IMG/VR virus record: IMGVR_UViG_3300017990_000027
Span: 1-45,625 of that record
Length of the DNA stretch: 45,625 bases
From: a virus
Direction: 5' to 3' (one strand)
Part shown: piece by piece, positions 15,505-22,928 of the stretch
How positions within the stretch are numbered: position 1 is the stretch's first letter
Layout of the letters: the number at the start of each line of letters is the position of its first letter
Translations under genes and position numbers: made by a program
Notes under the pieces: generated by a model
Told to the model about the DNA's origin: nothing
Database searches by the model: none
The model's input: the letters and a program-made list of their open reading frames with translations, nothing else

Positions 15505-15810
15505 TTAAGGGATCCGGATCTCGATCGGAGTGTATTCCCGATTTATCCGGTCCCATTTTAAAACATTAAAATTTCCCCTGGTTACTCGATCGATCATCGC
15601 GGACACGATCCCGATCATTACAGGATCCCCGATCAATAGGAGATAATCAGTCTCCGGATCGAAGTCTCCGAGTTTCTGATTCAGAGCTTCGTATATATGA
15701 GGTTTCGGTTTAATCAACTGCTCGCCAGTTGGAAACAAGGTCACAATCTCACCGAACGCTCTGGCCGGAGATAAGTCTTTCGTGATATCCTCCTGAATTA
15801 AATAGACCAT
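15505..15810 (-). CDS. Unknown small phage protein
   Basis: A 101-residue protein with a TDYLLLIGDPVMIGI strand-turn-helix that looks like a small alpha/beta fold, and FNVLKWDRINREY near the end. The start overlaps the stop of the nuclease gene (TAATG). No family recognised. Confidence 0.6.
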   Translation of the reverse strand: MVYLIQEDITKDLSPARAFGEIVTLFPTGEQLIKPKPHIYEALNQKLGDFDPETDYLLLIGDPVMIGIVSAMIDRVTRGNFNVLKWDRINREYTPIEIRIP

Positions 15811-16235
15811 TATGCTATCCCTCCGATCCTCTCAATAATTGTATCCCTTATCCTCTCGATAATTGTGTCCCTTAAAAAACCCCAGGACCACGGCCGAGTT
15901 ATCCAAAGACAACAGATCCAATCTGTCGCGTTCTCAGCTTTATATAAATAGATTTTATTTTCATGTCTGACAATTAGAAATAAATGAGTTCCCTCCGGCA
16001 CTCGCCGAGCTTGCCAGGATCTTTGACTCGGTGTAAGGAGATCTCGAGGCTCTTTCAGTTTTTTAGTTTTGCAGACTTTAAGCTCGAGCCAATAGTCTCG
16101 GCCTCCGTAAGCTCCGGAGACGTCAGGAGTCCCGGCTCCGGCGACGTTCTCGATTCTCTCGGTCGTCCCTGGGAGGCGTTTCTCCCGTCCGTTTTTGTCT
16201 TTCAGTAATTGCCAGAGCGCGGTCTCAGGTTTCAT
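15810..16235 (-). CDS. VRR-NUC-like nuclease
   Basis: Start taken at the ATG at 16235 with GAGGAG 7 bases upstream, giving 141 residues. The core has the VRR-NUC pattern: GAGTPDVSG (Asp38), then YWLELKV (Glu51, Lys53) and LTPSQRSWQ. These PD-(D/E)XK nucleases act on branched or nicked DNA; the phage version may resolve replication or recombination intermediates. The end carries an odd duplicated tail, TIIERIRDTIIERIGG. It overlaps the upstream gene by 11 bp. Confidence 0.75.
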   Translation of the reverse strand: MKPETALWQLLKDKNGREKRLPGTTERIENVAGAGTPDVSGAYGGRDYWLELKVCKTKKLKEPRDLLTPSQRSWQARRVPEGTHLFLIVRHENKIYLYKAENATDWICCLWITRPWSWGFLRDTIIERIRDTIIERIGGIA

Positions 16236-16776
16236 TTTTAAGCTCCTCGTTACAATCACAATAATCTTTCCCATTATGTAAATAGACAAACATCTCCGTA
16301 TAAAACCAATACTCTCTATTTGTCTGAAACGCTCCGAGACTACTGAAAAAATCCGAGTGTTTGCATCCCTCTGTATCTTTTAATTCCAGTTTTGGACGTT
16401 GAAAAACTGGAGAGGCTGTCTCTTTCGGCCTCCAGAGATTTTTATCCGATGGATTACAACCTTGAGCCGGTCCAGACATCGGCTGTGTTTTGCATAGTTC
16501 CGAATAAAAACAGTCAGTACAATACCGGACCTTTCTCCCTGGTCGAGCCGGATCTGGATATCCAGGAGGGACGCTTTGACGAGGTTCGATATTAAGATCT
16601 AAGTCGTGGACTCCTTTCAGGAGTTTTGTCTTTTTCTGAATAGCCTCCATTATAAACTTAACATCCATAAGGAGGAGCTGATCCGCGTTCGGCGCGGAGT
16701 CGATCGCTCTCTGGAGCGCGTCGATATTTGTCTGGATCTTTTCCAGGTTTCCGAGTGTCATTTTAATATGTATCAT
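16225..16776 (-). CDS. Unknown Cys-rich protein
   Basis: A 183-residue protein: a helical N-terminus (about 8-60), a Pro-rich segment, and then Cys clusters (YCTDCFYSELC at about 85-95 and later C at 107, 137, 173, 175). The Cys pattern suggests metal binding. It starts ATGA-overlapped with a small gene and precedes the VRR-NUC gene. No family recognised. Confidence 0.55.
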   Translation of the reverse strand: MIHIKMTLGNLEKIQTNIDALQRAIDSAPNADQLLLMDVKFIMEAIQKKTKLLKGVHDLDLNIEPRQSVPPGYPDPARPGRKVRYCTDCFYSELCKTQPMSGPAQGCNPSDKNLWRPKETASPVFQRPKLELKDTEGCKHSDFFSSLGAFQTNREYWFYTEMFVYLHNGKDYCDCNEELKNET

Positions 16777-16952
16777 AATACTGAGGATCCTCCTGATTTC
16801 GGTTCCTTAAATTCAGGGTTATATGGAATAAAGACGGTTGTCTGTTTTCCCGCGTAAATCCATCCGCCTGGGACTCTGATAACACTTAATCGGCTGTGAA
16901 CATGAAACTCCTCATGTAGTTCCATGCCATAAAGTTTTTTAGCATCTTTCAC
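16773..16952 (-). CDS. 59-residue small protein
   Basis: A GTG at 16952 overlaps the polymerase stop codon as GTGA, with GGAGG upstream inside the polymerase gene; 59 codons end in TGA that overlaps the next start as ATGA. The product (HVHSRLSVIRVPGGWIY, TTVFIPYNPEFK) reads like a small beta protein. The two stop/start overlaps support it as a real gene. Function unknown. Confidence 0.65.
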   Translation of the reverse strand: MKDAKKLYGMELHEEFHVHSRLSVIRVPGGWIYAGKQTTVFIPYNPEFKEPKSGGSSVL

Positions 16953-18871
16953 AGTTTAACCTCCTTAATATCTCCCCAATTCGGACCGAGCTCGACGTCG
17001 ACTTTCGACGGGACCGTGAGCTCGATACAATTCAACATAATATCCCGAATCTCTCTAGCTTGCTTATTTGACTGGATTGAAAAATCAACCTCGTCGTGGA
17101 CTGTAATGTGAGGGACATATCCGGCTCTGTGCATATCACGGAGAGCGAGTTTCATCATTTCCGCGCTTGTCCCCTGGACCAGGGAGTTCATCGCTCTATA
17201 TGTAAAGTATCGGACGACAGGAGGGCCGAATTTTTTAAGAGCCTCCTCTTTCTTGAGTGGCTTTATTCCCTCCTCATATTCCCGCGGTCCGAACAACTGG
17301 AAACGACGTCGCCGGCCGAGGACTGTCTTTATGTAACCTCTGGACGTTGCCAGGCGAGAACATCGATCGGAGAGTTTCTTGACGAAAGGGACTCGGCGAT
17401 GATAGATCTCGAATAGTCTTTTCGCGTCCGACATCGGGAGGCCGAGACTCTGAGCGAGTTTCTTTTTTCCCATTCCATAAAACAGACCGAGATTAATCGT
17501 CTTTGCAGACTTTCTTTTTATAGACGCCATGTCCGCGACCATTTGATGAAAGTCAAGGTCTGCGTCTTTAAGATACAGATCTCGAGCCTCGCTTGCTCCT
17601 TGAAAACCTGATAAAAATGAATAGTGGACCAGGACTCTCGGCTCCTGTTGAGACCAGTCAAAACATCCCCAGGGACAGCCTTTTTCTGGAATAAAGATCG
17701 ATCGGATTAATGGAGCGATCTCCTCGTCTCGACTAGGCACTTGTTGCAGATTAGGACGGGAATAAGAGAACCGGCCGGACCTGGTCCCGTAATCGGATCC
17801 TCGGAGGCTGTGGAGGACTGGATGGATCCGGCCTTTGTGTTCGTGTTCGAGAATCTTTCCCTTTACATAAACGCCTCCGCCTCGATCCAGTTTTCGAGCC
17901 TGAACTATTAACTTAAAGAAGACGTGATTTTGTTTCTCGAGCCAGGGACCAGGGAAAGACGGATTATCCTTATCTGTCTTAAGATACGAGAGGCCGAGTT
18001 TCTCACAGGCTCGGACGAGATCCGAGGAGGCCCATACGTTCGGAGTGAAACCGATCCGCCGGCGGATCTTTCTCATTGTTCGATCGAACTCTTTCTCCAG
18101 GGAGTCGCGTACCTCCTCAGCTCGATCGACATCGATCCGGACTCCTTGAAATCTCATGTCGACTAGGAGATCGATTAGATTTGTCTCGAGTTGAAATACG
18201 TCCTCGAGGTTTTGGTCTTTAATCTGGCTCATTTGTTTCTCAAGGACCAGGAGAGGGAGCTCCGCGTCGGCCTCTGCATAAGGACCAACGAATCGAGCCG
18301 GCAATCTCCAGAGATTACTCTTGACCTGGTTATCGAAAGTCTTTCCGGATCCCGAGATCCCGAGGACCGTTCGAGTCGCCTCTCTCATGAGTTTCTCCTC
18401 TTTAGACTCACCGAGGTATATCTGAGAGAGGGCCTCCAGGGAATATGAGGCGCGGTCCTCGTCGATAAGAGGCTCCGCGATTTGGATATCGAGTTTCGGT
18501 CCGTTGACCTTAATTCTCTCAGCTCTGAGAAACTCTAAATCGTATGGGATATTAGCTCCGACTTTCGGCTCGCGTCCTTTCAACTGATCGGCTATGTATC
18601 GCCGGCCTTGTGCCGGACTCTCGACGTTATCTCCTCCCTCGTGTCTTAGAGGGATGTATGTTTTAAATCCATCAGGCGTGGCGAGAGAGACTCCGACGAT
18701 ATATCCATCGCCTCGAACAGCTCCAGGGCCAAGATCAAGAAGGTTCGGATCTCGTGTCTCTATGTCGAGACCGATCTGAGAGGCACGTCCGCGGAGCGTC
18801 GGGAGCTCTGACAAGATCGGAGGACGCCAGTCACTCCGGACCTGGTCCGTCATTGTCCCAGGCTTAACCAT
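16949..18871 (-). CDS. polA: Family A DNA polymerase with 3'-5' exonuclease
   Basis: A 640-residue PolA-type replicative polymerase. The N-terminus carries the DnaQ-like exonuclease motif GLDIETRDP (Asp36, Glu38) and later AEADAELP. The polymerase domain has motif A GCFDWSQQEPRVL, motif B KTINLGLFYGMGKKKL and motif C HDE at about 592-594. There is no 5' nuclease domain, as in T7-type phage polymerases. It copies the phage genome. It overlaps both neighbours by a few bases in the leftward unit. Start at 18871 has only a weak ribosome binding site; a second ATG at residue 7 is possible. Confidence 0.95.
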   Translation of the reverse strand: MVKPGTMTDQVRSDWRPPILSELPTLRGRASQIGLDIETRDPNLLDLGPGAVRGDGYIVGVSLATPDGFKTYIPLRHEGGDNVESPAQGRRYIADQLKGREPKVGANIPYDLEFLRAERIKVNGPKLDIQIAEPLIDEDRASYSLEALSQIYLGESKEEKLMREATRTVLGISGSGKTFDNQVKSNLWRLPARFVGPYAEADAELPLLVLEKQMSQIKDQNLEDVFQLETNLIDLLVDMRFQGVRIDVDRAEEVRDSLEKEFDRTMRKIRRRIGFTPNVWASSDLVRACEKLGLSYLKTDKDNPSFPGPWLEKQNHVFFKLIVQARKLDRGGGVYVKGKILEHEHKGRIHPVLHSLRGSDYGTRSGRFSYSRPNLQQVPSRDEEIAPLIRSIFIPEKGCPWGCFDWSQQEPRVLVHYSFLSGFQGASEARDLYLKDADLDFHQMVADMASIKRKSAKTINLGLFYGMGKKKLAQSLGLPMSDAKRLFEIYHRRVPFVKKLSDRCSRLATSRGYIKTVLGRRRRFQLFGPREYEEGIKPLKKEEALKKFGPPVVRYFTYRAMNSLVQGTSAEMMKLALRDMHRAGYVPHITVHDEVDFSIQSNKQAREIRDIMLNCIELTVPSKVDVELGPNWGDIKEVKL

Positions 18872-19121
18872 TGGAGCCTGTCTTTCTGTATATCATGCCC
18901 TTGAGTCCGTTTCTCTGATGCTTAATTTTTAAATATGTGAAAGGCTCGTTCGCGATAACCGTAAATTCAGAACCGACAGCATTTCCGAGAATTTTACGAT
19001 AGTGATTAGTGGATCGCTTGAGACCGGCCCAGGCGCTATATATATAGTTCTTTTTTGTATGCTCGAGCTCTTTAAGTTTTTTATCAATTTCAAAAAATTC
19101 ATATAGAGTGATTGTTTTCAT
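18864..19121 (-). CDS. Unknown small basic protein
   Basis: Start set at the ATG at 19121, which overlaps the previous stop (ATGA) and has GGAG 8 bases upstream. The 85-residue product is basic, helical at first (EFFEIDKKLKELEHTKKN), then mixed (FTYLKIKHQRNGLKGMIY). It ends 8 bp inside the polymerase start. No family recognised. Confidence 0.55.
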   Translation of the reverse strand: MKTITLYEFFEIDKKLKELEHTKKNYIYSAWAGLKRSTNHYRKILGNAVGSEFTVIANEPFTYLKIKHQRNGLKGMIYRKTGSNG

Positions 19122-19333
19122 TTCTTCACTCCATTGTAACAATCGAGGATCCGCATTTCGTGATCTATTTTATCAATTATCTCGTCAGCCAGGCCCTCGA
19201 GAACGTCGTCCGGATCCAGATCAGCGTCAGCGTCAAAGTTGTTAATAGCTTCCTTTACAACTTTAGAAATTTGTTCGATTGTGATTTTTTCAGACGTATC
19301 TTTTTCGGTCAATAGGTCCTTTAATGTCGGCAT
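19118..19333 (-). CDS. Unknown small acidic protein
   Basis: A 71-residue acidic helical protein (FDADADLDPDDVLEGL), starting after GAAAGGAGAAAGAT. It overlaps the next gene as ATGA. Acidic small proteins like this can be DNA mimics or host-protein inhibitors, but nothing here proves it. Confidence 0.55.
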   Translation of the reverse strand: MPTLKDLLTEKDTSEKITIEQISKVVKEAINNFDADADLDPDDVLEGLADEIIDKIDHEMRILDCYNGVKK

Positions 19334-19375
19334 ATCTTTCTCCTTTCTAACTTTCTATAATTCTGATCTGATTTG

Positions 19376-19585
19376 TTAATCCTCTGGTATTTCGACAGGC
19401 TCTCCCTCATTGGTCACTATAAGAAACGGGCGTCCTTTCCCCTGGCTGATTTGAGAGGAGATCCAGATCCGCGCCTCCTCGACAGTCTGAGCCGAGCTTA
19501 AAATGACACCTTGTCGGCTGAGGTCCTCCGGACCTGTGAATTTATTAGAATCGACTATTCGATATTTTGGAATAATACTCGTCAT
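19376..19585 (-). CDS. Unknown small protein
   Basis: A 69-residue mixed alpha/beta protein with GGGAGG before the ATG; its start overlaps the previous stop (ATGA). The sequence VEEARIWISSQISQGKGRPF and FLIVTNEGEPVEIP suggest one helix and a hairpin. No family recognised. Confidence 0.55.
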   Translation of the reverse strand: MTSIIPKYRIVDSNKFTGPEDLSRQGVILSSAQTVEEARIWISSQISQGKGRPFLIVTNEGEPVEIPED

Positions 19586-19749
19586 ACTTTCCTCCCTGTA
19601 TGCGGTCCGCCTTTCGGCTGTTTTTGGATCCGTCTCGTTGCCTCAAAGATAAGTCCGATCGGGATCCTGGTCTCTGTTTCGTTGTCTCCATTTATAAAGA
19701 CGACGGTTTCGTCGTTAAAATCTACTTGTTTAATCGATATCAAGTCCAT
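19582..19749 (-). CDS. 55-residue small protein
   Basis: ATG at 19749 opens 55 codons ending TGA at 19582, overlapping the next start as ATGA. It overlaps the end of the upstream gene by 20 bp and has GGCGG 6 bases before the start. The product (ISIKQVDFNDETVVFINGD) reads like a beta strand pair followed by a helix. The coupled stop/start supports expression; function unknown. Confidence 0.5.
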   Translation of the reverse strand: MDLISIKQVDFNDETVVFINGDNETETRIPIGLIFEATRRIQKQPKGGPHTGRKV

Positions 19750-19969
19750 TAATAACCGCCTGGATCGAGGCCCCTGTGTGCAAGATCCGAAAGTTTTTCG
19801 AGAGCTCCTCCAGGCATTTTTTACAAGTTATAATAAAGACAGAGACCTTTCCCGTATCGGTCTCGACTAAAGGAATAGCCTCCAGATCCTCCTCTGTTTT
19901 ACATTTAAAACATTGAGGTCCGGACGTGTCATTCGCTCTTATTGTAATCGGAGTATTTTCCCAGGTCAT
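19730..19969 (-). CDS. Small zinc-finger-like protein
   Basis: A 79-residue protein with two CxxC pairs, CFKC (about residue 20) and CKKC (about 49), separated by about 25 residues with a beta-rich KVSVFIITC strand. This is a zinc-ribbon pattern. Start follows GGGAGGAA. Probably DNA or protein binding; not assigned to a family. Confidence 0.6.
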   Translation of the reverse strand: MTWENTPITIRANDTSGPQCFKCKTEEDLEAIPLVETDTGKVSVFIITCKKCLEELSKNFRILHTGASIQAVINGLDID

Positions 19970-20358
19970 CAGTTCCTCCCTATATGTATGATTAAAAACA
20001 GCATCACCATGAGCGCATATACAACAGAGCCGGCGATGATTAAAAATCCAGAGTGCTCTCCCAGGACGTTCTTGATCGCAGTCTTTAATTTATCAAGATT
20101 CTCGGCGAACTCTTGGAATTCTTTCGAGGTCTCTGTTTCGATTCCGGATCTATCCTCGACCATACCGATAAGTTTAAAATGATCTGGATTATTCAGCTCG
20201 CTTTTATGGACTGTATATTTCGCGCCGAAATTCGAGACTCGGCCGTGAGTTTCTCGGACCGCCTGGACCAGGACTCGAGTCGGATCTCCCTCCATATCTC
20301 CATGAATAACAACAGAGTAGTCGGTTAATTTATCGAGATATAATTTCTTAAGACTCAT
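19969..20358 (-). CDS. C-terminally anchored membrane protein
   Basis: A 129-residue protein with a soluble N-terminal region of about 100 residues and one hydrophobic segment at about 104-126 (FLIIAGSVVYALMVMLFLII). A tail-anchored topology suggests it works at the cytoplasmic face of the host membrane. The N-terminus (VVIHGDMEGDPTRVLVQAV) looks alpha/beta. Overlaps neighbours as ATGA on both sides. Function unknown. Confidence 0.55.
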   Translation of the reverse strand: MSLKKLYLDKLTDYSVVIHGDMEGDPTRVLVQAVRETHGRVSNFGAKYTVHKSELNNPDHFKLIGMVEDRSGIETETSKEFQEFAENLDKLKTAIKNVLGEHSGFLIIAGSVVYALMVMLFLIIHIGRN

Positions 20359-20570
20359 TTTTTACCCGCTCCCTGGCACTCAATACAAATATGTCTCTTT
20401 CCCATTTTCCAACCGTCTCGACGCATGAACCTGTTAACAAGATCCTGAGAGATCATGTTTCCTATTTTACAGTATCTCCAAAAACGACCCTCTTGGCATC
20501 CGTCACAATGGACAAAGGTTCGTCCCTCGACCTTTCCGTCCTTTATTGATATTCTAATATGTATTGACAT
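20355..20570 (-). CDS. Small zinc-finger-like protein
   Basis: A 71-residue protein with CDGC (residues 22-25) and CIEC (62-65), a two-pair zinc pattern, with basic residues between (RFMRRDGWKMGKRH). GGGAG precedes the ATG. Overlaps the next gene as ATGA. Possibly a nucleic-acid binder; no family recognised. Confidence 0.55.
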   Translation of the reverse strand: MSIHIRISIKDGKVEGRTFVHCDGCQEGRFWRYCKIGNMISQDLVNRFMRRDGWKMGKRHICIECQGAGKK

Positions 20571-20668
20571 TAATATCTCCCGACTAAATCAAAAATAGCG
20601 AGGACGGCCTGGACTGTGACGAGTATCATGGTTGCAGTAATCAGCCAGACCATTATCCTCGATAACAT
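20570..20668 (-). CDS. 32-residue single-membrane-segment peptide
   Basis: ATG at 20668 shares its A with the TAA stop of the 519-residue gene (TAATG) and opens 32 codons ending TAA at 20570. Almost all of it is one hydrophobic segment (IMVWLITATMILVTVQAVLA). The GGGAGATATTAATG leader of the next gene starts in its last codons. Translation is plausible by coupling but not proven; function unknown. Confidence 0.45.
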   Translation of the reverse strand: MLSRIMVWLITATMILVTVQAVLAIFDLVGRY

Positions 20669-22227
20669 TATTCCTTTAACTCTCCGACAACTAATCTATA
20701 TACACCATTATCGGCCCAGAAATTTGATCCGGTGATCTCCCATTTATCGGAAAGATCAAGGCTATAAAGCGTCATATCGGTCTCTTGAAATTTCTCGAGC
20801 CATTTCTCCCTCTCGTCGTCAGAGAACTCGCTCCACGGGATCCGGTCCGGATTATCGAAAGGGATCTCGGTCTTTGTCTCGGTCTTTTCGCTCGATTCTC
20901 TTTTCTTTTTCTCAAGTTTGTAGACCATTTCTTTTTCCCAGGCCGGAGCGAGAACACGGACCCACGAATTACTGTGTTTTAGATAATAAAAAGCAACGTA
21001 ATCCGCAGTACCAAACAGATCGGTCCATCGCTTCGCTTCGTCATCAGAGAATTTCCTGAAAGGAATGTGTTCCGGATTATCGAGAGGGATCTCAATTCTT
21101 TCAACAAGGCGATAAACACACTCCTTTTTCCAATTACAGTTATATACAACATACCACAGATTTCCATCACTAAGAGTCTGCACTTCATATCTGCCGGTCT
21201 GTTCGAGATCAGTCCATCGTTCAACCTCGTCCTCTGGAAATTTTCCGAAAGGAATATGTTTCGGATTTTTAAGAGGGATAAAAGAGACGAGAGACCCCTG
21301 ATCCGGATCCGTCTCTTTCGCGATAAGTCGATAGGCTGTGTCACCTTTCCAGTACGGAGCTCCGACAACAGGTCGCCACTCCTTATAATTATTACTATAA
21401 TATTCGACGTCGTAGACATCTCCAGAAACAAAGAGATCGACCCATCGGTCCGTCTCGTCATCAGAGAACTTTCCGAACGGGATCAGAGCCGGATTATCAA
21501 GAGGAACGTCGCTTTGTTTCTCCCTGGCGTCGGTCCCTGTCATATCGTCAATAATCTCGTCGACGAGATCTTTCGTCTCCTCTTTTAGATTCTCGATCAT
21601 TTCGTTGAAATTAACTCCGGCAGAGGAAAAACGATAAACACGCAGAGGCTCAAGGATCGAGTTATGCGCTCCGACATATTCAGTCCATAGAGAATTTTTC
21701 TCTTGATAGAGTTCAACAGTATAGGTATCTGATCTATGCAATAAAGAAAGGAGTCTCTGACTACTACTTAAGAAATAAGTAAAACGGACCCGTTGTTCAT
21801 TATAAAGAGTGTCAAAAGCATGCTCTTTACTTTCCGGAGTCCATTTTGACAACCGCTCAAGAAACTCAAGATCTGTCTCGGTTCTAGGAGCAGGATCGAG
21901 CACCTCCTCAGCCGTCTCCGGATCCTGATCCGGTTTATCCTGGAGAACGTTCTCGAGATTCAAGGCCACTATTTTTTTAAGATTGTCCTCGGCTGTGATT
22001 TTAAACTCCTCATATTTCTCGATTAGAGTTTCTTTAATCGCGAGACGTGTACGAGTGAAATAAGAGGATCCGGCTATTGTGTACTCTGTTCCCTCTGCAT
22101 CTTTAACGACTATCGCGATATCATCTCCTGATAGCGTCAAAACATCGATCGCCTTTTCGGCTCCGTCGATTTCCTGTCTGAGGTTAAGAAGTTGATTCGT
22201 GAGTTCTTTGTAAGCTGTGAGATCCAT
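20668..22227 (-). CDS. Early protein with four tandem 63-76-residue repeats
   Basis: A 519-residue acidic protein. Residues 1-110 look helical. Four copies of one domain start at residues 241, 317, 380 and 455. Each begins with [IV]P[LF]xNPxxIPxxxF, then a DDExxxW helix, a beta-like stretch with Trp, and closes with W-x-x-x-x-x-Y-[RK]-L. The region around 120-205 may be a decayed fifth copy. The Trp/Tyr spacing resembles small domains seen in other phage proteins, but I cannot name the family. It is the first gene after a strong leftward promoter and a leader terminator (22267-22367), which suggests high, controlled early expression. Function unknown. Confidence 0.7.
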   Translation of the reverse strand: MDLTAYKELTNQLLNLRQEIDGAEKAIDVLTLSGDDIAIVVKDAEGTEYTIAGSSYFTRTRLAIKETLIEKYEEFKITAEDNLKKIVALNLENVLQDKPDQDPETAEEVLDPAPRTETDLEFLERLSKWTPESKEHAFDTLYNEQRVRFTYFLSSSQRLLSLLHRSDTYTVELYQEKNSLWTEYVGAHNSILEPLRVYRFSSAGVNFNEMIENLKEETKDLVDEIIDDMTGTDAREKQSDVPLDNPALIPFGKFSDDETDRWVDLFVSGDVYDVEYYSNNYKEWRPVVGAPYWKGDTAYRLIAKETDPDQGSLVSFIPLKNPKHIPFGKFPEDEVERWTDLEQTGRYEVQTLSDGNLWYVVYNCNWKKECVYRLVERIEIPLDNPEHIPFRKFSDDEAKRWTDLFGTADYVAFYYLKHSNSWVRVLAPAWEKEMVYKLEKKKRESSEKTETKTEIPFDNPDRIPWSEFSDDEREKWLEKFQETDMTLYSLDLSDKWEITGSNFWADNGVYRLVVGELKE

Positions 22228-22266
22228 AACTTTCTCCTTTCTGGATTTCTGACTTTCTAAATTTCT

Positions 22267-22301
22267 GTTTTAAAAGATCGGGAGGTCCTGCATCCTCCCG
22301 A
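22267..22301 (-). terminator. Leader terminator before the 519-residue gene
   Basis: In the leftward transcript TCGGGAGG - ATGCAGGA - CCTCCCGA form a perfect 8-bp GC-rich stem with an 8-nt loop, followed by TCTTTTAAAA. It lies about 30 nt after the likely start of the 22338-22367 promoter and about 40 nt before the ATG at 22227. A competing pairing AGGTC/GACCT overlaps it, so it could act as an attenuator. Confidence 0.75.
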
Positions 22302-22337
22302 CCTGGGCACCTTATCACTGACCATAGCAACGGTTAA

Positions 22338-22367
22338 ATTATACGGAATTCCAAATACCAGAGTCAA
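22338..22367 (-). promoter_or_regulatory. Strong leftward sigma-70 type promoter
   Basis: On the minus strand TTGACT (22362-22367) and TATAAT (22338-22343) with an 18-bp spacer match the consensus at 5 and 6 of 6 positions. Start of transcription would be near 22331. It would drive the long replication unit, if the terminator at 22278-22301 is passed. Confidence 0.8.
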
Positions 22368-22372
22368 GTTTT

Positions 22373-22888
22373 TTATGAGTTTTTCTCATTTTCCTCATTT
22401 CCACTATAAGCGTCTCCGATTGACTTTTCATCTCCGCCGGATTTTCTGGAGCTGTCGGGATTGACTTCTATAAGGAGAGTCCGGCCCTCGTTTAGAAATT
22501 CCCGCCTGTAAAGTCCATCGAGCTTGAAACCCACGTCCTGTAAGGCTCTCACGGCGTTCGGTAAACTGAAATCAATCGGCAGATCGATAAATGTATTCCC
22601 GAGCTTTAGGTTTTCCTTTGTGGTCAACATGAAACCGAATCGATTTCTTAAAATAAGCCTCGCCTGGTCGATAAGGGTTCTCCGCATACTTTCGATATTT
22701 CGCAGGGAGAACGACACGAGATCCTCTCCATCCTTTTTATGAAGATCATACGCTTTCATGATAAACTCCCACTCGGATATTTTATCCGGCTGATTTTTAC
22801 AAACTTCTTTCTGCCAGTCGAGCGTCTCGATGCCGGACGTGATTTCAACAAGGACTCTGGTCATTTGTTTAATAGTAGCGAGATCCAC
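22373..22888 (-). CDS. Unknown early protein
   Basis: A 171-residue protein with GTG start at 22888 and AAGGAGG upstream. Mostly helical to about residue 90, then a beta-containing part (NTFIDLPIDFSLP, RTLLIEVNPD), and a polar tail. Its first residues (MDLATIKQMTRVLVEI) resemble those of the 519-residue protein (MDLTAYKELTNQLLNL), suggesting a shared N-terminal module. No family recognised. Confidence 0.55.
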   Translation of the reverse strand: MDLATIKQMTRVLVEITSGIETLDWQKEVCKNQPDKISEWEFIMKAYDLHKKDGEDLVSFSLRNIESMRRTLIDQARLILRNRFGFMLTTKENLKLGNTFIDLPIDFSLPNAVRALQDVGFKLDGLYRREFLNEGRTLLIEVNPDSSRKSGGDEKSIGDAYSGNEENEKNS

Positions 22889-22910
22889 AGGGACCTCCTT
22901 TCGTGATTGG

Positions 22911-22928
22911 TTTAGATTCTTATCTAAA
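22911..22928 (-). promoter_or_regulatory. Hairpin over the stop codon of the regulator gene
   Basis: TTTAGAT (22911-22917) and ATCTAAA (22922-22928) form a perfect 7-bp stem with a TCTT (leftward AAGA) loop. The TAA stop of the regulator gene is at the loop edge. No T tract follows, so it is not a simple terminator. Confidence 0.45.

Noticed and set aside
14918-15556. Longer start at 15556 for the 14918 gene
   Set aside because: The extra 25 residues (rich in Asp, Pro, His) have no ribosome binding site, while AAGGAG lies correctly before the ATG at 15481.
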